Source: Oscillospiraceae bacterium (lineage in GTDB: Bacteria > Bacillota > Clostridia > Oscillospirales > Acutalibacteraceae). From it: 12,300 nt of DNA. The notes below the pieces were generated by a model. The model ran no database searches and was not told the origin of the DNA. It was given only the letters and a program-made list of their open reading frames with translations. Positions 6,106 to 12,266 of this stretch are shown in pieces; the first letter of the stretch is position 1; each line of letters opens with the position of its first letter. A program made the translations under genes and the position numbers. The stretch lies in contig CACWJV010000184.1 of the NCBI GenBank assembly GCA_902761265.1, forward strand, positions 1 to 12,300, written 5' to 3'.

Positions 6106-6984
6106 TTATTTGCCCTCCTTTTCTGCGCGCGCAACACGAGCTTTGTAGTCTTCCTCAAGCTGCTGGTTAAACCGCGCAAACGTATCGTCGTCGATTGCCA
6201 TATAGTGGCAGTGATAGTCGCCCGCAATCTCTTTGATGCCGGCGCCCTTCTGGGTGTCCATCAGGATGCAGGTCGGCGCGCATTTTTCCTTGGAGCGTTC
6301 AATGGCAACGTCGATGGCATCGCACAGCTCGTTGATGTTGTTGCCGTCCACGCAGATGGTGTTGAAGCCGAAGGCCACAAGCTTATCCTTGAGCGGTTCG
6401 AGTTTCATCACTTCTTCTGTCGGACCGTCGATCATGCAGTGGTTGCGGTCGATGAAGGTGATGCAGTTGGAAAGCTGATAGTGGTTCATCGTCATGAAGG
6501 CTTCCCAGTTGGAGCCTTCGCCCAGCTCGCCGTCGCCGGTGGCGACATAGGTCAGATAGCTCTTGCCGAGGATCCGGGCTGCCAGCGCGGTGCCGGCGGC
6601 GATGGAGGCGCCGTGGCCGAGCGAACCGGTGGACGCGTCGACGCCGACAACCTTGTTGGAGTCGAGGTGCATACCCATCTTGGAGCCGGACAGGTTGAAG
6701 GTCTTGAGCATTTCGGGATCGTTGAAGCCCTTGTCGCACAGTACCGGGGCATAGGCGATGGCGGCGTGACCCTTGGACAGGATGAAGCGGTCGCGGTCTT
6801 CCCACTTCGGGTCGTCGACCTTGATGTTGAGATACTTGTGATACAGCACGGTGAGCAGATCCAGGATGCTCAATCCGCCGCCGATGTGACCGCTGCCCGC
6901 CCACATGGTGGTTTGCAGTGTGAGCTTGCGCAGCTCATACGCTTTCTTTTCCAGGGCAAGCCATTCTTGTTTTGAAAGTGGCAT
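6106..6984 (-). CDS. Split transketolase, N-terminal subunit (thiamine diphosphate-binding domain)
   Basis: The 292-residue product is the first half of transketolase. It shows AGSGHIGGGLS (residues 29-39), FILSKGHAA (67-75), and the thiamine diphosphate/magnesium motif GDGELGEGSNWEA (150-162) closed by DRN at 179-181. The pyrophosphate and Mg2+ are bound here, and the partner subunit supplies the catalytic glutamate. The length equals the isolated N-terminal domain, so this is a natural split, not a frameshift: both halves have their own ribosome sites and clean ends. The ATG at 6984 follows GGAGGAAA. It is separated from the aminotransferase by about 600 bases of repeat DNA but points the same way, with no terminator or clear promoter between, so it is probably read from the same transcript. 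Confidence 0.93.
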   Translation of the reverse strand: MPLSKQEWLALEKKAYELRKLTLQTTMWAGSGHIGGGLSILDLLTVLYHKYLNIKVDDPKWEDRDRFILSKGHAAIAYAPVLCDKGFNDPEMLKTFNLSGSKMGMHLDSNKVVGVDASTGSLGHGASIAAGTALAARILGKSYLTYVATGDGELGEGSNWEAFMTMNHYQLSNCITFIDRNHCMIDGPTEEVMKLEPLKDKLVAFGFNTICVDGNNINELCDAIDVAIERSKEKCAPTCILMDTQKGAGIKEIAGDYHCHYMAIDDDTFARFNQQLEEDYKARVARAEKEGK

Positions 6985-7040
6985 ACTGTTTTCCTCCAGA
7001 CTAAAGTTTTTATTCGCACATCAGAACCCGAAGCCGAAGT

Positions 7041-7329
<289 letters not shown>

Positions 7330-7565
7330 GTGGAACGCCGCGCAAAGCGCGATGCGTCAAAGTGTTAAGGCAAGGTGATTCCTTTGCCATAAGAGATTGC
7401 AAATCTGTTTGTTGGCGGATGATCGGTTTCGGAATCGGAAATCTACAACGGATACAATCTACCCGGGTTCGGTTTCGGATCGTTTGTGCCGCGGCGCAGA
7501 ACGTCGGATTGCTGTGCGGGAAGGCGCGACCGCAATTCCGAATTCCGCATTCCGAATTCCGCATT

Positions 7566-7597
7566 GAACTTTTCTGAGCCTTCGCTCAGAAAAGTTC
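7566..7597 (-). other. Perfect 14-bp stem-loop over the aminotransferase stop codon
   Basis: GAACTTTTCTGAGC (7597-7584 on the minus strand) and its exact complement (7579-7566) flank a four-base loop. The upstream arm encodes the last codons and TGA of the aminotransferase. There is no T-tract, so it is more likely an mRNA 3'-stabilising or processing hairpin than a terminator. Its GCTTCGC-like apex on the plus strand resembles the hairpins of the array at 7078-7227. Confidence 0.8.
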
Positions 7598-8854
7598 CGG
7601 ATGGTTCTTCGCAAGAACCTTGAAGCATTCTTCGCCGACTTCGATCGTGTGCTTGATATCCTTGTCGGTGAGGGACGCGTTCATAAAGTGGTTGTGGTGG
7701 CTGGCAAGGAAGATGCCGCGGCGCACCATTTCGGCGACCCATTCCTGATGCAGCACCATGCTGTCGTCGTTGGCGATGCGCAGATAGAACAGCGCCGGCG
7801 CGCCGGAAACCACAAGGTCGAAGCCGTGGGCGGCGCCCGCCTTTTTGAGTCCTTCGGTCAGCTTGGTGCCGTTTTCGCGGAACAGCGTCGGGGTGTCGAG
7901 CTTTTTCATCTTTTCGATGCAGGCGATGCAGGCCGCAAACGGCACGGCAGACAGCCAGTAGGAGCCCGTGTAGGAAAGCGAAGACATCGCGCTCTTGAGG
8001 AATTCCTTGCCGCAGATGGCGGACATATTGTAGCCGTTGGCAAGCGCTTTGCAGAAGCAGATCATGTCCGCTTCAAAGCCGAAGTAGTGGTCGGAACCGG
8101 CAAGGTCCAGACGGAAACCGGCGCGCACGTCGTCGATGATGAGGATGATGCCGTTCTTGGTGCAAAGCTCGCGGACCTTTTGCCAAAAACCTTCGGCCGG
8201 GAAGGAGTTGTCATAGAAGTTGCCGTGGTCATAGGGCTGCGCAATCAGCGCGGCGATCTGATCCTTGTTGTCTTCAATCGCTTTTTCCAGCGCCGGAATA
8301 TCGTTCCACGGGAGGATGATGTTGTTGCATACGTCCTCTTCGAGCACGCCGGGATAGTCCTTTTTCATCTGCCACGGAGACACGCCGTGATAGTAGCCCT
8401 TAAAGAAGATGATCTTTTTGCGGTGAGTGTGGGCGCGGGCGGCCATCATGGCGCCCTGGGTGGCGTCGTTGCCGTTTTTGGCAAAGAATGCCCAGTCGGC
8501 AGACGCAACGGTGTCGACCAGAAGGTCGGCGCAGTCCACGGTCACGCTCATCGGCGTGGTGGTGCAGTTGCCGGCTTCCATCTGTTTCATCGCGGCGGCG
8601 TCCACGTCAGGGTCGTTGTAGCCCAAAACGTTGGGGCCGTAGGCGCACATATAGTCGATGTATTTGTTGCCGTCCACATCCCAGATGTAGGAGCCCTTCG
8701 CCTTGGCGGCAAAGAGCGGCCAGTTGGACACGGGGATAAACTGACCTTCCGCCGGGCCGAGGTGGCCGTAGATACCGGACGGAATGATCTTGGTGGCCTT
8801 GGTAAAGAGTTCTCTGCTCTTTTCATGGTTTTCAATGATGGGAATGTTTGCCAT
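7586..8854 (-). CDS. Class III PLP-dependent aminotransferase, glutamate-1-semialdehyde aminomutase-like
   Basis: The 422-residue product is a full-length fold-type I aminotransferase of the class III group. Visible features are the N-terminal IPSGIYGHLGP (24-34), KNGNDAT (126-132) for PLP phosphate contact, GYYHG (153-157), the PLP-nitrogen pair IIDDVRAGFR (239-248) with Asp rather than the usual Glu after the first Asp, and the Schiff-base lysine in CFCKALANGY (K269). These enzymes move an amino group to or from an aldehyde or ketone. The lack of the HemL-specific loop sequences and the absence of other tetrapyrrole genes argue against HemL proper. The ATG at 8854 follows AAGGAGG, which overlaps the stop of SCP2-like B (12-base gap), so these two are cotranscribed. 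Neighbouring split-transketolase genes suggest a sugar-derived carbonyl substrate; this is inference. Confidence 0.9.
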   Translation of the reverse strand: MANIPIIENHEKSRELFTKATKIIPSGIYGHLGPAEGQFIPVSNWPLFAAKAKGSYIWDVDGNKYIDYMCAYGPNVLGYNDPDVDAAAMKQMEAGNCTTTPMSVTVDCADLLVDTVASADWAFFAKNGNDATQGAMMAARAHTHRKKIIFFKGYYHGVSPWQMKKDYPGVLEEDVCNNIILPWNDIPALEKAIEDNKDQIAALIAQPYDHGNFYDNSFPAEGFWQKVRELCTKNGIILIIDDVRAGFRLDLAGSDHYFGFEADMICFCKALANGYNMSAICGKEFLKSAMSSLSYTGSYWLSAVPFAACIACIEKMKKLDTPTLFRENGTKLTEGLKKAGAAHGFDLVVSGAPALFYLRIANDDSMVLHQEWVAEMVRRGIFLASHHNHFMNASLTDKDIKHTIEVGEECFKVLAKNHPELF

Positions 8855-8866
8855 ACGAACGCCTCC

Positions 8867-9628
8867 TTATGCTAAATACAGTGCAACTCTGTCGAGAATG
8901 CGGTTGAGATTGTCGATCATATTGATCAGGCCGTGCATTTCGATCGTGCCTTCGCCGATGCAGGCAACGGCGTTGACCTTGCCGTCAAACAGATCGCGGG
9001 CGAGCTGGATGGAGCCGAACTCCATCTTGGAGCGGAAGGACGCCGGCTTTTGCTTGATGGTGACCAGATGGTGATCCTTGACGCGGATCGTGGCGGCCAC
9101 AGAGTCCTTGATGCCCATTTCGATGATGCCGTCGGGAATATTGGACGCCGAGAAGGTGCCGATGGAATCGTTGTTCGCGATCTGCGAGATGGCGACGGTA
9201 ATCAGATAGAACATCAGCTTGGTGCTGGTTTCAAAGAACACGGGGTCTTTGAGATCCTCTTCGCTGGCGCGCAGATACTTGGTGAGGATGTCGGTCAGCT
9301 TGGTGAAGTTCTTGAGCAAAAAGCCGATTTTGTGGAAGCCCTTGACGGGGATCGGGGTCACTGTGCCGTCGATCAGACCGTTGAACTTTTCACACGAGCC
9401 AAACGGCAGCAGCACGGTCGCCTTGGGATCCACACCCTGTTCCATCCGGCAGCGGCCGCCCTTGAAGGTCAGCGTTGCGCTCGGGCCGCCCTTGACGGAA
9501 AACGCAATCGAGACGGGCTTTTTCACCTGTGCCAGCGCGCTCGCCTCGGCATCCAGCTCGCAAAGATTTTCCAGCGTGCCGAGAATCCCGTAGAGGTTGA
9601 TGTACGCTAAGGTTTTTGCATCTGTCAT
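8867..9628 (-). CDS. Tandem SCP2-like domain protein B (paralogue of protein A)
   Basis: This 253-residue protein begins at an ATG (9628) seven bases after AAGGAGG; a longer in-frame start at 9679 would place the start upstream of that ribosome site and is rejected. Residues about 38-98 read like an SCP2 domain (SIAFSVKGGPSATLTFKGG, then ...FGSCEKFNGLIDGTVTPIPVKG). Residues about 165-245 form a second one (SVAATIRV, ...FGSIQLARDLFDGKVNAVAC, GTIEMHG). The helical linker STKLMFYLITVAISQI (135-150) lines up with LLVKCMFYLLTSGISQL of protein A. No catalytic residues, signal peptide or membrane segment are seen. It is the first gene of the operon, directly behind a consensus promoter. A role as lipid or hydrophobic-ligand carrier or sensor for the pathway is a guess; the SCP2 call is by eye. 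Confidence 0.75.
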   Translation of the reverse strand: MTDAKTLAYINLYGILGTLENLCELDAEASALAQVKKPVSIAFSVKGGPSATLTFKGGRCRMEQGVDPKATVLLPFGSCEKFNGLIDGTVTPIPVKGFHKIGFLLKNFTKLTDILTKYLRASEEDLKDPVFFETSTKLMFYLITVAISQIANNDSIGTFSASNIPDGIIEMGIKDSVAATIRVKDHHLVTIKQKPASFRSKMEFGSIQLARDLFDGKVNAVACIGEGTIEMHGLINMIDNLNRILDRVALYLA

Positions 9629-9692
9629 AATAGTTCCTCCTTGTCGTTTCCTTGTTTGCAAAACGCAGAAACACGCCAATATAGTTGTTTAT

Positions 9693-9721
9693 ATTTTAAC
9701 AAAAATACGGCGAAGTGTCAA
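9693..9721 (-). promoter_or_regulatory. Strong sigma-A promoter of the SCP2/aminotransferase/transketolase operon
   Basis: Minus strand: consensus TTGACA (9721-9716), exactly 17 bases, then TAAAAT (9698-9693), with TG one base before the -10. The start would be near 9686, giving a leader of about 58 bases. A second TATAAT with an upstream TG lies at 9740-9735 but has no good -35 box. Confidence 0.85.
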
Positions 9722-9806
9722 TGCTTGTTTAACAATTATAACAAATTCGTGCAAAATTCCGTGCAGCTTTCAGCAGAATGCACAAAGCGCCTGCGGCAGC
9801 ATTTGA

Positions 9807-9913
9807 TTCGACACTACGGGCGCTATGTTTGATGTTGTATTTGTAGCGCCGATCAGTGATCCGCTTTGTCGTGTCTGCGCCCAGTCGATCGCTGATCGAC
9901 ACTACGGGCGCTG
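9807..9913. repeat. Dispersed hairpin repeats of the GTAGYGYCGATCAGYGATC type
   Basis: CGACACTACGGGCGCT occurs twice, at about 9809 and 9897. GTAGCGCCGATCAGTGATC (9843-9861) is followed by an inverted relative with co-varying changes (about 9884-9904), so the pair can fold on itself. A third relative is at about 12070-12088. No gene is supported in this stretch. Confidence 0.7.
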
Positions 9914-9941
9914 GGTATTTGTACAAACATATAAATCTATG

Positions 9942-10039
9942 CGCGTAGGGGCGACCCTGCGTGGTCGCCCGGAAACTGGAAATCTACAAATCGTTCACGG
10001 TGAAATTCCCGGGTCGCCACATAGGGCGACCCCTACGCG
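9942..10039. repeat. Inverted pair of GTAGGGGCGACC-type palindromes
   Basis: Two 31-base arms (9942-9972 and 10009-10039) start with CGCGTAGGGG on opposite strands and end in CCCGG. Each arm also folds on itself (GGGCGACC with GGTCGCCC; GGGTCGCC with GGGCGACCC). Where the arms differ, CGA and TCG are exchanged on both sides of the stem, so pairing is preserved. It looks like an interspersed structured repeat common in clostridial intergenic DNA. Confidence 0.75.
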
Positions 10040-10177
10040 ACAAAACCTTTTCCGTCGTGCCTAGCAGGCCGCACCTACGGTTGCAGCAAAAGTGTGTAGT
10101 TGTGTAGAAAATGCAGCTTTTTTTCAGTTCATTATAAACTTTTTATATGATTTACTTTTTGTCACTGACTTCAAAAT

Positions 10178-10280
10178 AACTGCACAATTGCACAAATTGG
10201 CTGAAAACCCCCACCGCGTCTGGGTTTATCGCTGTGCAGTTTTTGTGCAGTTTCAAAAAAATGCTGCACAAACTGCACCC
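10178..10280. repeat. Cluster of six TGCAC-core repeats next to the helicase gene (possible iterons)
   Basis: TGCACAA occurs at 10181-10187, 10189-10195 and 10265-10271 on the plus strand and at 10243-10249 on the minus strand, with one-mismatch TGCACAG at 10232-10238 (minus) and TGCACCC at 10274-10280. The first four can also pair as arms of a long imperfect hairpin whose tip is AAAACCC/GGGTTT (about 10204-10228), so part of the cluster may serve as the helicase gene's terminator. Being AT-rich, repeated and beside a replicative helicase gene, it is a candidate replication origin. Confidence 0.55.
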
Positions 10281-10289
10281 ATTGTTCGC

Positions 10290-11714
10290 TTAGTCTGTCA
10301 GGTAGTCTGTTCCGTAAATACGCCGATACGCTTCCTTCGTTTCGATTGTCAGGGTAAACGGCTCGTACAGCATGCCGGGATTTGTTTTTTTCTTCATCTC
10401 CTCCGGTGTGGTGTCCAGCGCGGCGGCGATCTCCTCCTCAAACACCCGTTTCGGCTCGCTGAACAATCCGTTGTCCTTGCACCACGCCTGATAGACCGCG
10501 TAGACTTTGGACACCGTGGCGCTGTCTTTGGCGTTTCGCGCCGCCTCTCGCCGCACACAGCAGCTTTCAAAAAACGACAGCGGCGAACTGTTTTGCGCCT
10601 GATAGGCCTGCCTTGCCGCCCGGGAGCGCGGCGGAAGATCGTAGCGATAGCCGTTTTGAATCACCTGTTTTGCCCCCTCCAGCGCAAGATTGATGATGCC
10701 CGGGTATTCCCGCCGCAGCGCTTTCAGCAGCCGCTTGTCCTGCTTTTCGGGCGCAATCACCCGTTCGCACGGCACCGGAATGATCCGGTCATACACATGG
10801 CCGCCCTTGTCGCCGCCGAAGCGCGGCAGCCGGTTGGTGCAATACAGCACCGTGCCGCGGTAGACCGCATGCATCCGGTCGATCCCCTTGCGTTCAAACA
10901 CCATCCGGTCGCCGCCGGTCAGCTTTTTAAAATTGTTCATCTCCTTCGTGTTCAGAAAGCTCAGATCGCTGTCGCCGATCATCCGTTTGCCGAACGCACC
11001 CGCCAGCGCAAACGGCTTTTCCATTTCGTCGATGCCGACGGTAAACGTGTTGTGTTCGCCCAAAAGGTCGATCAGCAGATTGCGAAACACCGATTTGCCG
11101 GTGTTGCCCGGGCCGTATAAAAACAGCGCCTGCTTCATCCGGTAGCCGAATATGCTGCTGAGCGTCACCCCCATAAACTGCAGCAGCAGCCGCTTGGTCG
11201 CCCGGTCGCCGGTTGTCAGATCGTCCAAAAACTGCAAAAACCGTTCCGGCTGCGGTGCGCCCGGGTCGTAGTCGCACGGCAGCATCACCGTGGAATAAAT
11301 CGCCGGGGTGTGCGGCAAAAGCCGCATGGTTTCGAGATCGAGAAACCCGTTTTGAAAAAACACCAGTCCCTCCGCTCGGTTGAGCGCGTCGGGCGGCGCC
11401 ATCGCGTCGGGTTCGCTCGTCACATCGTCATACGCCAGCCGGATGTCGCGCATCTGCACCGCGCCCTCGTCAAACTGCGACACCATATACTTGAGAATGC
11501 CGCGCACTTCGCCCGCCGTTTTCAGCCTGTATACACCGTCTTCATACAGATAGAACCACGTCTTTTCCTGCGTTTCGCTGCGCACCAGAAGATACGGGTA
11601 GGTTTCGCGAAACGACAGCGCCAGCAGCGCCGGGTTCACCCGCGGTTTGTTTCCCTTGCCGGGTTCAAAATAATAGGGCAGCGTCGGGTGCGGCGGTTGA
11701 TTGAATTGTTCCAA
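10290..11714 (-). CDS. D5/P4-type superfamily 3 helicase (phage/plasmid 'primase C-terminal' family)
   Basis: The 474-residue product has a D5-N-like region (about 50-180, with YLYEDGVYRL), then an SF3 helicase core: Walker A GPGNTGKS (201-208), a Walker B-like MIGDSDLSF (245-253), motif C VLYCTNRLPRF (289-299) and an arginine-finger candidate in YDRIIPV (R310). The C-terminal tail (about 405-474) fits the family's winged-helix part. These ring helicases unwind origins of phages, satellites and integrated elements. No N-terminal prim-pol or zinc domain is present, so this is helicase only. The start is taken as TTG at 11714, six bases after AAGGAGA; the open frame extends to 11777, but that ATG lies in the terminator-like leader without a ribosome site. 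No integrase, capsid or recombination gene accompanies it. A promoter, LexA-type box and leader hairpin lie upstream. Confidence 0.87.
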   Translation of the reverse strand: MEQFNQPPHPTLPYYFEPGKGNKPRVNPALLALSFRETYPYLLVRSETQEKTWFYLYEDGVYRLKTAGEVRGILKYMVSQFDEGAVQMRDIRLAYDDVTSEPDAMAPPDALNRAEGLVFFQNGFLDLETMRLLPHTPAIYSTVMLPCDYDPGAPQPERFLQFLDDLTTGDRATKRLLLQFMGVTLSSIFGYRMKQALFLYGPGNTGKSVFRNLLIDLLGEHNTFTVGIDEMEKPFALAGAFGKRMIGDSDLSFLNTKEMNNFKKLTGGDRMVFERKGIDRMHAVYRGTVLYCTNRLPRFGGDKGGHVYDRIIPVPCERVIAPEKQDKRLLKALRREYPGIINLALEGAKQVIQNGYRYDLPPRSRAARQAYQAQNSSPLSFFESCCVRREAARNAKDSATVSKVYAVYQAWCKDNGLFSEPKRVFEEEIAAALDTTPEEMKKKTNPGMLYEPFTLTIETKEAYRRIYGTDYLTD

Positions 11715-11754
11715 AATATGTCTCCTTCCCTGACAGCATTGAATTTCGAAAAAG

Positions 11755-11790
11755 AAAAAACGCCCCGCGTTCCGCATGCGGCAGCGGGCG
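11755..11790 (-). terminator. Terminator-like hairpin in the helicase leader (possible attenuator)
   Basis: Minus strand: a 30-base GC-rich hairpin (11790-11761) with outer CGCCC/GGGCG and inner CCG-CATG-CGG pairing is followed by six T residues (11760-11755), one C and more T. It lies after the promoter start near 11806 and before the ribosome site at 11727-11721, so it would truncate the transcript unless readthrough occurs. Confidence 0.72.
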
Positions 11791-11812
11791 CGAAGATCGT
11801 TTTCCAGTTTTT

Positions 11813-11841
11813 ATTATAGCGCTGTCCTACAGAAAAGTCAA
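11813..11841 (-). promoter_or_regulatory. Strong sigma-A promoter of the helicase gene
   Basis: Minus strand: TTGACT (11841-11836), exactly 17 bases, then perfect TATAAT (11818-11813). Predicted start is near 11806, about 90 bases before the TTG start codon. Confidence 0.85.
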
Positions 11842-11849
11842 TAGAAAAA

Positions 11850-11863
11850 CGAACATTTGTTCG
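11850..11863. promoter_or_regulatory. LexA-type SOS box upstream of the helicase promoter
   Basis: CGAACATTTGTTCG is a perfect 14-base palindrome with the Gram-positive LexA core GAAC-N4-GTTC, ending eight bases upstream of the -35 box. This position fits repression of the helicase gene that is lifted by DNA damage. A different repressor with a similar palindrome is possible. Confidence 0.68.
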
Positions 11864-11965
11864 ATTTTTCAGATCGACCGGGCGCGGAGGGCGGGGTTGT
11901 GCTTTGCCATGAACGGTGCGCGGCGGCCGGGGTTCAAACCTCTCCCGTCAGTGCGCGGTGCGCAC

Positions 11966-12014
11966 TGCCACCCTCCCCATGTAGCTGCGCCGTACCGTCG
12001 CAGCGGGGAGGGCA
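11966..12014. repeat. Structured inverted repeat (TGCCAC-CCTCCCC stem)
   Basis: CCTCCCC (11972-11978) pairs with GGGGAGG (12005-12011), with TGCC/GGCA outside and GCTGCG/CGCAGC inside. It resembles GC-rich REP-like intergenic palindromes of Clostridia. The surrounding 11870-12140 contains other small palindromes (GTGCGCGGTGCGCAC near 11951, GTCGGCG...CGCCGAC near 12030) and no supported gene. Confidence 0.65.
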
Positions 12015-12052
12015 AGGACAGCCCGCAGCGTCGGCGTTTCGCCGACCCGGAT

Positions 12053-12090
12053 GCAGACACAACACAGCCGATCACTGATCGGCGCTACAA
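12053..12090 (-). repeat. 38-bp repeat, inverted copy of 9841-9878
   Basis: Read on the minus strand, 35 of 38 bases equal 9841-9878 with no gaps, including 21 identical bases that start TTGTAGCGCC. The two copies face each other across the helicase gene about 2.2 kb apart. Confidence 0.8.
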
Positions 12091-12141
12091 CCCTTCCCTG
12101 CGCGGCGAATCGTTTCCCACAGCGCACAGCGTCCGGCGCGT

Positions 12142-12193
12142 CACTATGCACTATGCACTATGCACTATGCACTATGCACTATGCACTGTGCAC
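12142..12193 (+). repeat. CACTATG heptamer array
   Basis: Six perfect CACTATG units (12142-12183), one CACTGTG (12184-12190) and a partial CAC. This is the third distinct 7-base tandem repeat of the window. Confidence 0.95.
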
Positions 12194-12212
12194 GCACCTC
12201 TCGGCCCCAAAC

Positions 12213-12251
12213 AACACAACCGCCCTCCTTGCGGAAGAGCGGCTGTGTTTT
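12213..12251 (+). terminator. Terminator-like hairpin before the right-edge gene
   Basis: AACACA-A-CCGC (12213-12223) pairs with GCGG-C-TGTGTT (12239-12249) with one mismatch, an inner CTT/AAG pair, and four T on the plus strand. It directly precedes the ribosome site at 12252. It may be a leader attenuator, or terminate transcripts of an unseen neighbour. Confidence 0.5.
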
Positions 12252-12266
12252 GGAGAGGAAAAGAAA

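Noticed and set aside
7586..8854. Aminotransferase as true HemL (glutamate-1-semialdehyde aminomutase)
   Set aside because: The Asp-Asp-Val pair, the CFCKALANGY active-site context and lack of other tetrapyrrole genes fit a HemL-like but distinct enzyme.
7601..8875. 424-codon plus-strand open frame opposite the aminotransferase
   Set aside because: Antisense shadow of a gene with full catalytic motifs; no ribosome site or motif of its own.
10290..11714. Complete prophage
   Set aside because: Only one phage-like gene is present; no integrase, terminase, structural or lysis genes are seen in the window.
11928..11948. GGGGTTCAAACC, like a tRNA T-loop
   Set aside because: The stem bases do not pair as a T-arm and no acceptor, D or anticodon arms can be found around it.
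12142..12193. CRISPR-like array
   Set aside because: Units are seven bases in direct tandem with no spacers, and no cas gene is near.
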